Source: Pseudomonadota bacterium (GTDB taxonomy: Bacteria > Pseudomonadota > Alphaproteobacteria > Sphingomonadales > Sphingomonadaceae). From it: a stretch of 17,147 bases of DNA. A program made the position numbers and the translations under genes. The notes beneath the pieces are model-generated. The model saw only the letters and a list, made by a program, of their open reading frames with translations. It was not told the DNA's origin and made no database searches. The stretch spans positions 1 through 17,147 of the forward strand of contig JAEWKG010000207.1 in the NCBI GenBank assembly GCA_023386135.1. The letters run 5' to 3'. Shown piece by piece: positions 6,427 through 14,879 of the stretch; within the stretch, counting starts at the first letter, position 1; each line of letters begins with the position of its first letter.

Positions 6427-7112
6427 TCTGCTGGCTGTGGCGCGTCCTGCTCGCCTTGCTCGCGGTCGTCGCGGTGGGCGCGGAGCTCGACCATGCCAGC
6501 GGCACCAGGCCGCAGCTTGCGATCGTGGTGCCTGAAGTGTTCCGCAGCACCGCGCAGGCGACGATCGCGAACCTGGCGCTTACCGGCAAGGACAGCGCGA
6601 CGGCGCGGGCCGAAGCACGGCGGCTGGTGCGGCGCAGACCAATGCCGGCGGAACACTTGTTCACGCTCGCGGTGGCGGACTTGCGCGACAAACGTCCGCA
6701 CGCCTTCACGAGCGACTTTCGCACCGCTTCAACCCGCGGCTGGCGCTATGCACCGCTGCAGGTGGCGGCCGCCCAAGGCGCTCTGCAGAACGGCGACTTG
6801 GCGGGCGCGGCCAATCGGATCGCTGCGCTATGGGCCTCGGCCATGGAAAATCCCTCGACGGCGCCGCTGACCACCGCGCTTTTAGCCAAGCCGGGCGGAC
6901 CGGAGGCGTTCGCTGTCCCGCTGTCGCAAACGCATGTCTGGTCAAGCAACTTCCTGGCCAGCGCAGCCGCCCTCGTGTCGCCGCCCGCGCTGGTCCGCAC
7001 TGTGGAATCAGCCCAGCGGCGGGGCGCGAAATTTGATTGCGATGCGATCGAACACCTGAACGAACAGCTGGCGCAAAAAGCAGCCGGATCGCCGACGCTT
7101 CCCTGCCGCTGA
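6423..7112 (+). CDS. Hypothetical membrane-anchored protein of a polysaccharide locus
   Basis: A 229-residue protein I do not recognise. It opens with an uncleaved-looking hydrophobic helix (WLWRVLLALLAVVAVGAEL, about 4-22), so it is probably anchored in the inner membrane with the rest in the periplasm. The body is rich in alanine-heavy helices; about 70-140 (EHLFTLAVADL, YAPLQVAAAQGALQNGDLAGAANRI) looks like TPR-type helical pairs. Two Cys occur near the C-terminus (Cys206 and Cys228). The ATG overlaps the TGA of the polymerase remnant, which points to translational coupling in the original operon. It may assist export or polymerisation of the polysaccharide, but no function is assigned. 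It is intact although the upstream genes are broken. Confidence 0.65.
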   Translation: MICWLWRVLLALLAVVAVGAELDHASGTRPQLAIVVPEVFRSTAQATIANLALTGKDSATARAEARRLVRRRPMPAEHLFTLAVADLRDKRPHAFTSDFRTASTRGWRYAPLQVAAAQGALQNGDLAGAANRIAALWASAMENPSTAPLTTALLAKPGGPEAFAVPLSQTHVWSSNFLASAAALVSPPALVRTVESAQRRGAKFDCDAIEHLNEQLAQKAAGSPTLPCR

Positions 7113-7114
7113 GG

Positions 7115-7801
7115 CTAGCCCTCGGCGGAACCGCGGCAGATCGTCTCGAACCCCGCCGCCATGAACCGCGCAAGGCGCTGCTTGACCGCGCCGAAATCGT
7201 CCGACTTGCACAGCCCGCCCGACAGCTTGTCGATCCGCCCTGTTCGCGCGAGGCTGAGCATCAGCGCGCCGGTGACGAAGTGATAGCCCCAGAAAATGTC
7301 TTCTTCGGCGCAGTCGGGCAGCGCCTTCTTCAACAGGCCGATCAGGCGCAGCACGACGGGATCGAAATGCTGGTCCATCAGGTCCGCGCCCCAAGCGGGC
7401 GTGTTGGAGACCTGCGCGCCGAGCTTGGCGTAATTGCGCCAGCCCTCCCCGCCTTCGATGTAGGTATCGAAATCGGTATCGAGGAAGGCGTGCAGCGCGC
7501 CTTCGACGGTCGGCTTGCCTCCGCACGCCGCCTCGTATTCGTCGAGCGCCTTCATGCGCCGCTCGCTCGTCACCACTGCGCGGCGGGCGAACACCGCGTC
7601 GAACAGTGCCTTCTTGTCGCTGAAGTAGTAGTTCAGGAGCGTGTGATGGACGCCGACCTGCTTGGCGACGTCCTTCAGTGTGACCCCGTGCAGGCCGTGC
7701 TGGGAAAACAGCTCTTCGGCAGCATCATAGATCTGCTCCATCGTCTCGGCACGCTGTTCGGCCTTGCGCGAGCGGCGGACGGGCTTTTTGGCTTCGGTCA
7801 C
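7115..7801 (-). CDS. TetR/AcrR family transcriptional regulator
   Basis: A 228-residue repressor-type protein. The N-terminal helix-turn-helix is clear: the helix ETMEQIYDAAEELFSQHG (19-36) is followed by GVTLKDVAKQVGVHHTLLNYYFSDKKALF (39-67), the canonical TetR DNA-binding core. The C-terminal ligand and dimer domain is not diagnostic. It diverges from the MFS-carboxylesterase operon, and the 149-base gap holds an operator-like palindrome, so it most likely represses that operon and itself. The ligand is unknown; a substrate or acyl-CoA derivative of the neighbouring pathway is plausible. Its stop lies only 2 bases from the end of the convergent hypothetical gene. Confidence 0.9.
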   Translation of the reverse strand: MTEAKKPVRRSRKAEQRAETMEQIYDAAEELFSQHGLHGVTLKDVAKQVGVHHTLLNYYFSDKKALFDAVFARRAVVTSERRMKALDEYEAACGGKPTVEGALHAFLDTDFDTYIEGGEGWRNYAKLGAQVSNTPAWGADLMDQHFDPVVLRLIGLLKKALPDCAEEDIFWGYHFVTGALMLSLARTGRIDKLSGGLCKSDDFGAVKQRLARFMAAGFETICRGSAEG

Positions 7802-7866
7802 GCGCCAGCAATCCCCGCCCGCGATGCGAGCGTCAAGGCGTTACCGTCGCAAGCATCAAATTAATT

Positions 7867-7883
7867 CTCACGCTAGTGAGCGT
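7867..7883. promoter_or_regulatory. Overlapping palindromes, probable TetR operator
   Basis: Two overlapping inverted repeats occur here: CTCAC-GCTA-GTGAG (7867-7880) and ACGCT-AGTG-AGCGT (7870-7883). They lie in an AT-richer patch between the divergent TetR and MFS genes, 66 bases from the TetR start and 68 bases from the MFS start, immediately upstream of a TTGACA box. This is the standard arrangement of a TetR autoregulatory operator. Confidence 0.55.
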
Positions 7884-7887
7884 CCGA

Positions 7888-7916
7888 TTGACACGTCCAG
7901 GGCGCACAGTCAGGAT
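7888..7916 (+). promoter_or_regulatory. Candidate promoter for the MFS-esterase operon
   Basis: A perfect TTGACA (-35, 7888-7893) is followed after 17 bases by CAGGAT (7911-7916), a weak -10 match. It lies just downstream of the palindromic operator and 34 bases upstream of the MFS start. The -35 box is convincing; the -10 box is uncertain. Confidence 0.4.
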
Positions 7917-7950
7917 GGGCGCGCTCCGACCAGAGAGCGCGGGAGAAGTC

Positions 7951-9270
7951 ATGGAAGCGCACCTACCAGGCGTCGCACCGGTTGCGGAAATGCGGCCGAA
8001 GGGCATTCGGGGCCGGCCCAATGTCGTCTTGGCGATGCTGACGTTCGTCTACGTCATCAACTTCCTCGACCGTCAATTGCTCAGCATCCTGGCCAAGCCG
8101 ATCCAGGACACGCTCCACGTGACCGACGGCCAGCTCGGCAAGATCGGCGGGCTCTACTTCGCGATGTTCTACTGCTTTATCGCCATCCCGGTGGCGTGGC
8201 TGGCGGACCGCACCAATCGCGTCGCGGTGTTGAGCGTCGCCTGCGGTATCTGGAGCGCGGCAACGGCGGCGTGCGGCCTGGCGCAGACCTATCCGCAACT
8301 CGTGATCGCGCGCATGACCGTGGGCTTCGGAGAGGCCGGCGGCGTTCCGCCTTCTTACGCCTTGATCACGGACACGTTCGGGCCCGGACGGCGAGGGTTT
8401 GCGTTCGGCATCTATAACCTCGGCCCTCCTATGGGTGCTGCGCTCGGCATCGCGCTGGGTGCTTCGATCGCTGCGGCGTTCGACTGGCGGCACGCATTCA
8501 TGGCGATCGGGGCGATCGGCATCGTCGCGGCCATCGCGCTCCCCCTCCTGATCGCGGAACCGGCACGCGGTGGAACTGACGGTCACGCTCAGCCGGTATC
8601 GGAGAAGGCGCCATTCTGGGCGACCGTGCGCACCTTCTTTGGAAACCCCACCTTGACCCTCACCGCGTTCGGCACTGGTGCGACCCAGTTCGTCACCTAC
8701 GGCCTGGGCAACTTCGCGGTGCTGTTCCTGATGCGCGAGAAGGGAATGACGCTGGAGGAGGTGGCCGTCTGGTACGCGCTGGTAGTCATCTTCGGGATGG
8801 GCGGCGGCATGCTGGTCTCGGGCCGGATCATCGACAAGATGACCGCGCGGTCGCGCCGCTATTTCGCCTCGCTCCCCGCCGGCTCCTTGGCGATCTCGAT
8901 GCCGTTTTACGTCGCATTCCTGTGGGTGCCGGAGTGGCCGCTCGCGCTGGTGCTGCTGACGATCGTCAACTTCTTCAATTACTTCTACCTCTCCTGCGCG
9001 GTCACGCTGACGCAGGAGGAATCGGCGCCGAACCAGCGCGTGCTGGCGGGCGCGCTGCTGCTGCTGGTGGCGAATTTCATCGGCCTCGGCCTCGGCCCGA
9101 CCTGGGTGGGTGCGGCGAGCGACTGGCTCGCGGCACGTGGCCACGCCAACTCGCTCCAGCTTGCGCTGTACACGCTGGCGCCGTTCTACCTCATCGCCAT
9201 CGGATTGTTCCTGGCCCTGGCCAAGCGGCTGCGCAGATTGGAATCCGATCGGCAGGGAATTTCCCAATGA
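7951..9270 (+). CDS. MFS transporter, Spinster-like
   Basis: A 439-residue inner-membrane carrier with about 12 predicted membrane helices. The first helix carries YVINFLDRQLLSIL (34-47), and motif A VAWLADRTNR lies at 81-90. The NFLDRQ...KPI...L pattern is that of the Spinster-like branch of the major facilitator superfamily, often found in sphingomonads beside aromatic, steroid or ester catabolism genes. The ATG at 7951 is chosen for its strong GGGAGAA Shine-Dalgarno; an in-frame GTG at 7876 lies within the operator and promoter. Its stop overlaps the esterase ATG (ATGA), so carrier and esterase are co-translated. It is probably an importer of a product or substrate of the pathway; the direction is not proven. 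Confidence 0.88.
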   Translation: MEAHLPGVAPVAEMRPKGIRGRPNVVLAMLTFVYVINFLDRQLLSILAKPIQDTLHVTDGQLGKIGGLYFAMFYCFIAIPVAWLADRTNRVAVLSVACGIWSAATAACGLAQTYPQLVIARMTVGFGEAGGVPPSYALITDTFGPGRRGFAFGIYNLGPPMGAALGIALGASIAAAFDWRHAFMAIGAIGIVAAIALPLLIAEPARGGTDGHAQPVSEKAPFWATVRTFFGNPTLTLTAFGTGATQFVTYGLGNFAVLFLMREKGMTLEEVAVWYALVVIFGMGGGMLVSGRIIDKMTARSRRYFASLPAGSLAISMPFYVAFLWVPEWPLALVLLTIVNFFNYFYLSCAVTLTQEESAPNQRVLAGALLLLVANFIGLGLGPTWVGAASDWLAARGHANSLQLALYTLAPFYLIAIGLFLALAKRLRRLESDRQGISQ

Positions 9271-10889
9271 AGAGCGCGTTCGCCGCGATCGCGCTCGTCG
9301 CCGCCGCGCCTGCGCTAGCCAAAGAGCCCGCCGTCGATACCCCCGCAGGCACCGTGCGCGGAACCAAGGACGGCGGGGTCGGCGTATTCAAGGGCATCCC
9401 GTACGCCCAGCCTCCGGTCGGCGACCTGCGCTGGAAGGCGCCGGTCGCGTTGGCGCGTTGGGACGGGGTGCGCGACGCGGCCGCCTTCGGCCCAGCTTGC
9501 GTACAGCCGCAAGGGGGCCCGCCGACGGTGTACTCCTCCGCGACCAAGATGCCGGTGAGCGAGGACTGCCTCACCCTCAACGTCTGGCAGCCGGCCAAGG
9601 CGAGGAAAGCGCCGGTGCTGGTATGGATTCACGGCGGCGCGCTGGTCGGCGGGTCGAGCCGCGAGCCGATGTACGACGGGCGCCGTATGGCGGAGCGCGG
9701 GGTGGTCGTGGTGTCGATCAACTACCGCCTCGGCGTGCTTGGCTGGCTGGCGCACCCGGCGTTAAGCGCAGAAAGTGCCGATGGCGTATCGGGCAACTAC
9801 GGCCTGCTCGATCAGATTGCCGCGCTCGAGTGGGTCAAGGCCAACATAGCGGCGTTCGGCGGCGATCCGGCCAACGTAACCATCGCGGGCGAATCCGCCG
9901 GCGGCCTCAGCGTCATGTACCTCATGGCCTCGCCCGCGGCGCGCGGGCTGTTCGGCAAGGCCATCGCCCAGAGCGCCTACATGATCTCCACGCCCGAATT
10001 GAAGAAGGCCGCTTTCGGCGTTCCGGCAGCGGAGGAAATCGGCAAATTCGTCGCCAGCGGCCTGCAGGCACCCGACCTCGCCGCCTTGCGCAAGCTCGAC
10101 GCGCAGGAGCTGACCGACAAGGCTGCCAAGCTCGGCTACGCGCCGTTCGGGACAGTCGACGGCAAAGTCCTGCCCCGCCAGTTGGTCGACACATTCGATG
10201 CCGGCGAACAGGCCAAGGTGCCGATCATCGCCGGGTTCAACCAGGGCGAAATCCGTTCGCTGACGGTGCTGGCGCCAAAACCGCCCGCGTCGGCCGTCGA
10301 GTACGAGAAGCAGATCCGCGAGAAGTACGGCGATCTCGCCGACCCCTTCCTCGCTCTCTATCCGGCGCGTAATTACCGTGAGAGCATTCTCGCGACGACC
10401 CGCGACGCGCTCTACGGCTGGACCGCCGAACGGCTGGTGAAGAGCCAGACCGCGGTGGGGCAGGCAGGCTTCCTCTACCTGTTCGACCACGGCTATCCGG
10501 CCATGGACGACGCAGGCCTGCACGCTTTCCACGCCAGCGAGCTGCCGTATGTGTTCGGCACACCGGCTCGGACGACGCCGTTGTGGCCGCGCATTCCTGA
10601 CACCTTGCGCGAACGCGCGTTGTCGGACGCGATGCTCGACTACTGGACCAGCTTTGCCGCTACAGGACGCCCAATCGCGAAGAAGGCGGCGGAGTGGCGC
10701 GCCTATATGGCTGGCGGCAGCTACATGTGGTTCAGCGATGCACCGACGTCGCAGAGCAACCTCATGCCGGGCATGTTCGCGCTCAACGAACAGGTGATGT
10801 GCCGCAAGCGCGCGAGCAACGTGGGCTGGAACTGGAACGTCGGGCTCGCCAGCCCGGTCCTGCCCGCGAAACCCGCCGACTGCGACTGA
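9267..10889 (+). CDS. Secreted type-B carboxylesterase
   Basis: A 540-residue member of the carboxylesterase/cholinesterase family, of the usual length. It starts with a signal peptide (MKSAFAAIALVAAAPALA, cleavage near 18/19), so it is exported to the periplasm or beyond. The family signature FKGIPYAQPPVGDLRW is at 41-56, EDCLTLNVW at 99-107, and the oxyanion HGG at 122-124. The likely catalytic triad is Ser210 in GESAGG, Glu328 in AGFNQGEIRS and His422 in HASELPYVFG. It is coupled to the MFS gene by an ATGA overlap. Its job is probably to hydrolyse an ester outside the cytoplasm so that a product can be imported. Its stop lies 4 bases from the end of the convergent acyl-CoA synthetase gene. 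The substrate is unknown. Confidence 0.92.
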   Translation: MKSAFAAIALVAAAPALAKEPAVDTPAGTVRGTKDGGVGVFKGIPYAQPPVGDLRWKAPVALARWDGVRDAAAFGPACVQPQGGPPTVYSSATKMPVSEDCLTLNVWQPAKARKAPVLVWIHGGALVGGSSREPMYDGRRMAERGVVVVSINYRLGVLGWLAHPALSAESADGVSGNYGLLDQIAALEWVKANIAAFGGDPANVTIAGESAGGLSVMYLMASPAARGLFGKAIAQSAYMISTPELKKAAFGVPAAEEIGKFVASGLQAPDLAALRKLDAQELTDKAAKLGYAPFGTVDGKVLPRQLVDTFDAGEQAKVPIIAGFNQGEIRSLTVLAPKPPASAVEYEKQIREKYGDLADPFLALYPARNYRESILATTRDALYGWTAERLVKSQTAVGQAGFLYLFDHGYPAMDDAGLHAFHASELPYVFGTPARTTPLWPRIPDTLRERALSDAMLDYWTSFAATGRPIAKKAAEWRAYMAGGSYMWFSDAPTSQSNLMPGMFALNEQVMCRKRASNVGWNWNVGLASPVLPAKPADCD

Positions 10890-10893
10890 GGGT

Positions 10894-12459
10894 TTAGGCC
10901 GGCTCCGCTACCAGCGTTCCGTCGGCGTAATCGGCGCGGAGGCGCGCCTTGTCGATCTTGCCCGTCGCGGCGAGCGGCATCGCGGCGACTTCGGCGACCT
11001 CGCGCGGGATCCACCAGTCGGCTACCTTGCCGCGCAGGAGGTCGAGCAGGGCGCTGGTCTCGCTCGCCTCGCCGCGCTCGACCACCAGTAGAGGCCGTTC
11101 GCCCCACTTGGGATCGGGCCGGGCGATCACCGCGACGTGTCGAACCGAAGGGTGCGCGCCGACGATGGTCTCGATCTCGGCGGGGTTGATCCATTCGCCA
11201 CCCGATTTGATCAGGTCCTTGGCGCGGCCGCGGATGGTCAGGTTGCCAGCGGCGTCAATGGTGGCGAGGTCGCCCGTCTCGAAGTAGCCCTCTACGTCGA
11301 GCGCATCGCTGTCAGCCTTGAAGTATCGTGTTAGCACGCTCGCGCCCTTGACCTTGAGATGACCGAGGCTGTCGCGCTGGTCAGGCAGTGTCACGCCCGC
11401 GGCGTCGGTCAGCTTGAGGTCGACCCCGATCGGCGCCCGGCCCGCGGCGCCCGGCACCGCCGGTTCGCCGGCGGGCGAGATGGTGCCGATCGGCGAGAGC
11501 TCGGTCATCCCCCAGCTGGTCTGCACCCGCGCACCGAGCCGGGTCTCGAGCCGCTCGATGAGCGCTTCGGGACAGCTCGATCCGCCGATGAGGACGCGTT
11601 CCAGGGTCGGCAGGTCGCCGCCGGTCTCATCGAGATAGTCGGCAAGGCCCAGCCACACCGTCTGCACGCCCACCGCGACCGTCACGCCCTCCTCGCGGAT
11701 CAGGCGCGCGAGGCTGGCGCCGTCAAGAGTGCGCCCGGGCAGCACCAGCTTGGTACCCGCCGCGGGCGCGGCAAACGGGAGCCCCCACCCGTTCGCATGA
11801 AACATCGGCACCGCGAGCAACAGACAGTCGCGCGCGGTCAGCGCGGTCGCGTCGGCCTGCAAGGCCCGCAGGGTGTGAAGGTAATTCGAGCGATGGGTGT
11901 AGAGCACACCCTTTGGCTGCCCTGTGGTTCCTGAGGTATAGCACAAGCCGGCCGCCGCGTTCTCGTCGAAGGCACCCCACTCGGTCGGCCCTCCCTTGTC
12001 CGCGAGCAGAGCCTCGAAGTCGATCATTCCCTCGACAGAAGGCCCGTCGAGCGCAATGATATGCTGGACCACCGGACACCGCGCGCGTACCTTCTCCGCC
12101 AGCGGAAGCAGATCTGCCGATACCGCAAGGATGCGGTCCTCGGCCTCGGCCACCATCGCTGCGAGCTGCTCGGGGGTGAGGCGCGGATTCAGCGTGTGGC
12201 ACACACCACCCATCCCCATCACGCCGTAGTACGTCTCGAGGTGGTGCCGCGTGTTCCAGGCCAGCGTCCCCAACCGCTCGCCCTGCCGGAAGCGTAGCGA
12301 GGCCAGCGCGCCCGACAGGCGGTTCGCCCGCTCGCGCAGCTCGGCGTAAGTGAAGCGCGCTTGCTCGGCACCACCTTCAGCCCACACCACCTCGCAGCTC
12401 CCAAACCACTTGCCCGCGTGGTCCAGGAACTTGTCTACGGTCAGGGCGAATTCTTGCAT
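10894..12459 (-). CDS. Fatty acyl-CoA synthetase (AMP-forming, medium/long-chain type)
   Basis: A 521-residue ANL-superfamily ligase that activates a carboxylic acid to its CoA thioester through an acyl-AMP. The core motifs are all present: the P-loop YTSGTTGQPKG (174-184), WGMTE (316-320), YFETGDLA (392-399), GRAKDLIKSGGEW (411-423) and the catalytic Lys501 in ATGKIDK. The overall pattern resembles AlkK-like medium/long-chain fatty acyl-CoA synthetases. The ATG at 12459 is chosen because a GGAG lies 9 bases upstream and the family-like sequence starts there; the open frame reaches an ATG at 12531, but the extra 24 residues are encoded by a palindromic spacer. It lies downstream of the TonB-dependent receptor on the same strand, 82 bases away. 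Confidence 0.9.
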   Translation of the reverse strand: MQEFALTVDKFLDHAGKWFGSCEVVWAEGGAEQARFTYAELRERANRLSGALASLRFRQGERLGTLAWNTRHHLETYYGVMGMGGVCHTLNPRLTPEQLAAMVAEAEDRILAVSADLLPLAEKVRARCPVVQHIIALDGPSVEGMIDFEALLADKGGPTEWGAFDENAAAGLCYTSGTTGQPKGVLYTHRSNYLHTLRALQADATALTARDCLLLAVPMFHANGWGLPFAAPAAGTKLVLPGRTLDGASLARLIREEGVTVAVGVQTVWLGLADYLDETGGDLPTLERVLIGGSSCPEALIERLETRLGARVQTSWGMTELSPIGTISPAGEPAVPGAAGRAPIGVDLKLTDAAGVTLPDQRDSLGHLKVKGASVLTRYFKADSDALDVEGYFETGDLATIDAAGNLTIRGRAKDLIKSGGEWINPAEIETIVGAHPSVRHVAVIARPDPKWGERPLLVVERGEASETSALLDLLRGKVADWWIPREVAEVAAMPLAATGKIDKARLRADYADGTLVAEPA

Positions 12460-12488
12460 GGCGGCCCGCTCCGATGGAGGGCGTCGGC

Positions 12489-12522
12489 CATCGGCCCGCT
12501 CCCCGGAGAGGAGCGGCCGATG
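12489..12522. terminator. Stem-loop between receptor and acyl-CoA synthetase genes
   Basis: CATCGGCCCGCTCC (12489-12502) pairs with GGAGCGGCCGATG (12510-12522), giving a 13-bp stem with one bulged base and a 7-base loop. It starts about 20 bases after the receptor stop. No T-run follows on the minus strand, so it is not a classical intrinsic terminator. It may reduce read-through or protect the 3' end of the receptor message, setting different levels for the two genes. Confidence 0.45.
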
Positions 12523-12541
12523 AAACGACAATGGTGCGCGA

Positions 12542-14800
12542 TCAGAAGGTCTTGGTGACCTTCACGCCGTACTGGCGCGGGGCGCCCGCGAAGTAGAGCC
12601 CGCTGTTGAGCGCCGCGACATAGTGCTGATCGGTCAGGTTGGTCGCGTAGCCGGTAACCGTCAGCGTATCGTGGGTATAGGCCAGCTGAGCGTTGAGTAT
12701 CTTGCGGGCTTCGAGGAGATCCCCGCGCGAGACATTCTCGAACAATGTTGCCCACTGGCTGCCGACATAACCGAAGTTCGCCCGCGGCGTGATGCTGTCG
12801 CCGTTGCCCAGGTTGAAGGTGTATTCGCCGCTGACGTTGAATGTCACATTCGGCGCGTAGGTCTGGCGGCGCCCGCCGAGGTTGATGCAGTTGGTCGCGG
12901 TCGTGCCGCCGCCGGTCAGCGGGTTGCACGCACCGGTCGCCGGGATGCGCGGGTCGCTGGCGTAGAAGCTGCCGAGATCGCTGTGCAGCACGTTGACCCC
13001 GGCGCCGAACTTGAATCCGCCGAAGGTGAAGTCGGCCTCGCCCTCGAACCCGTAGATCTTGGTCGGGTTCTTGACGTTGAGTTCGATCCCGAACGTCGGG
13101 AAGGTCGGATAGCCGATGATGACCTGGAAGTTCTTGTAGTCGTTGTAGAAGCCCGTCAGCGTCGTGCGGACATGGCCGTCCGCCCAATTGCTCTTGAGGC
13201 CGGCTTCGTACGAGGTGATCCGCTCCGGCTCGAACGGCGCCGGGTTGCCCAGGCCGACCGGCACGTTGAGCCCGCCCGGACGGAAGCCGGTCGCGACGAA
13301 GCCATAGAGATACTGGTCGTTGCTGACCTGCCAACCGAGCGACGCCTTGTACGAGAAGTTGTCTGACTTCACGGTCTGGGTCTGGCTGATCGGCGTGCCG
13401 TACTGGCGGACGTCGACGTAGTTGGTCGAACGGCTGCTCGTGTAGCGTCCGCCGACTTCGAGCTTCAGCCCGGGCACGATTTCGTACCCGACCTGGCCGA
13501 ACGCCGCCAGGTTGCGCTCCGGATTGCGCCCGGCAAGTTGGTACAGGCACGCCGGAATCGTCGTCGCGGGATAGCAGAGGTTGATCGTGAAATTGCTGAA
13601 CGGCAACGGGAAGGTGTACTTGTTCCACATCCCGAAAGCGCCCACCAGCCAGGTGAAGCGCTGGTTATCCGGCGAGATGATATTGAATTCCTGGCTGAAC
13701 TGCCGTTCGTCGACACTGTCGTAGAACGACTGGTTCTTCACCGTCTTGGAAACCGGATCGACGTAGTTGGAACCGTAACCGTCGAGGTCGGCGCGATACA
13801 TCGTATTGCCGACCTGGTAGCCGGTGACCGAGCGGAACTTGACGCCGCCGTTGGTGTCGTACTCGAGCTTCAGGACGCCGCGGACGAACCTGTCGCGCGC
13901 GTCTTGCGGCGCGTTGAGTTCGATGTCGTAGAGGTCCCGGCGATACGCCGGATACAGGTCGCTGTGCTGCCAGAACGGCGAGGCCGGATACGCACCCGAA
14001 TCGAGCTCGTCGCCGTCGACTTTCAGCAGCGCCGAGAAGTTGCTGGTCGGCTGCCACAGCAGGCTGATGCGGCCCGCCAGATAGCCCAGCTTGCCGCTGT
14101 CATAAGGGTAGTCAGTGCCGCCGGGGCCCTTGACGTTGAAGAAGCTGTCGCGGCGATCGGCATACATCGCGATGCGCGCGGCCAGGGTGTCGCTGACCGG
14201 GATGTTGATCCCGCCCTGGAACCCGAAGTCGTTGTAGTTGCCGTAATTGACGTTGAAGTAGCCGTGCACGTCGCCACCGACGACCGGATCGACGGTGTTG
14301 ACGAACACCGCGCCGCCGGTCGCGTTCTGGCCGACGATGGTGCCTTGCGGGCCCCGCAGCACCTGGATGTTGGCGACGTCGTAGTAGGGCTCCATCTGGA
14401 AATAGCCCGGGAAGGTCGGCACGCCGTCGCGATACGTAATCACGCCGGTCGTCGTCTGCGTGTTGTGCTCCGCCTTGCCGATGCCGCGAACGTTGAAATC
14501 GTTGCCTTGGCCGAAGTTGTTCACGACCACCGAGGGCATGGCGAACTGCAGGGCATCGACGTTGGTCACGCCCTTGTCCGCCAGGTCGCCGCCCGTAAGC
14601 ACCGAGGCCGACAGCGGCGATGTCATCAAGTTTTCGGCGCGACGGGTCGCGGTGACGATGATTTCGCCCTCATCGGGGGCGGTCGATGCGGCCTGCTCGG
14701 TTGTGGAACCCGGATCGGCCGGCGGGGTCTGCGCGATGGCGACATCGCTCCACATGAAAGCCAGTGCCGACATGCCGATAAGGCCAACGCGCGTCTTCAT
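12542..14800 (-). CDS. TonB-dependent outer-membrane receptor
   Basis: A 752-residue receptor that uses TonB-ExbBD energy to import a ligand across the outer membrane. It has a signal peptide with a likely cut after AIA (residue 23), a TonB-box-like EIIVTATRR (46-54), a plug domain with FNVRGIG (102-108) and LRGPQGTIVGQNATGGAVF (148-166), then a long barrel ending in the terminal Phe of VKVTKTF, the signal for outer-membrane insertion. The ATG at 14800 is chosen because the signal peptide starts there and a GGGAGG Shine-Dalgarno precedes it; an upstream in-frame ATG at 14857 would bury the signal peptide. The sequence resembles the many sphingomonad receptors for organic compounds rather than a known siderophore receptor. 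The neighbouring acyl-CoA ligase suggests a carbon-source ligand. Confidence 0.92.
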   Translation of the reverse strand: MKTRVGLIGMSALAFMWSDVAIAQTPPADPGSTTEQAASTAPDEGEIIVTATRRAENLMTSPLSASVLTGGDLADKGVTNVDALQFAMPSVVVNNFGQGNDFNVRGIGKAEHNTQTTTGVITYRDGVPTFPGYFQMEPYYDVANIQVLRGPQGTIVGQNATGGAVFVNTVDPVVGGDVHGYFNVNYGNYNDFGFQGGINIPVSDTLAARIAMYADRRDSFFNVKGPGGTDYPYDSGKLGYLAGRISLLWQPTSNFSALLKVDGDELDSGAYPASPFWQHSDLYPAYRRDLYDIELNAPQDARDRFVRGVLKLEYDTNGGVKFRSVTGYQVGNTMYRADLDGYGSNYVDPVSKTVKNQSFYDSVDERQFSQEFNIISPDNQRFTWLVGAFGMWNKYTFPLPFSNFTINLCYPATTIPACLYQLAGRNPERNLAAFGQVGYEIVPGLKLEVGGRYTSSRSTNYVDVRQYGTPISQTQTVKSDNFSYKASLGWQVSNDQYLYGFVATGFRPGGLNVPVGLGNPAPFEPERITSYEAGLKSNWADGHVRTTLTGFYNDYKNFQVIIGYPTFPTFGIELNVKNPTKIYGFEGEADFTFGGFKFGAGVNVLHSDLGSFYASDPRIPATGACNPLTGGGTTATNCINLGGRRQTYAPNVTFNVSGEYTFNLGNGDSITPRANFGYVGSQWATLFENVSRGDLLEARKILNAQLAYTHDTLTVTGYATNLTDQHYVAALNSGLYFAGAPRQYGVKVTKTF

Positions 14801-14845
14801 CGAAAATCCCCTCCCTGAGATAGCGCACCACGGCGCACGCGAGGG

Positions 14846-14874
14846 AATATGCCGCATCCGGCAGCTGATGACAA
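14846..14874 (-). promoter_or_regulatory. Sigma-70-type promoter of the TonB-dependent receptor
   Basis: On the minus strand, TTGTCA (14874-14869; five of six matches) is followed after exactly 17 bases by CATATT (14851-14846; four of six). This would place transcription start near 14838, giving a leader of about 38 bases with the Shine-Dalgarno near its end. It is the best-matching promoter in the window. Confidence 0.6.
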
Positions 14875-14879
14875 CGCTA

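Noticed and set aside
4163..6535. One long plus-strand frame of 790 codons
   Set aside because: The first two thirds are an Arg/Pro-rich shadow of wecC in another frame; only the part from 5654 to 6301 is real dehydrogenase sequence.
7876..7950. Upstream GTG start for the MFS carrier
   Set aside because: It falls within the operator and ahead of the TTGACA box, and the ATG at 7951 has a much better Shine-Dalgarno.
12460..12531. N-terminal extension of the acyl-CoA synthetase
   Set aside because: These 24 codons are encoded by the palindromic spacer and have no family-like sequence; the ATG at 12459 has its own ribosome site.
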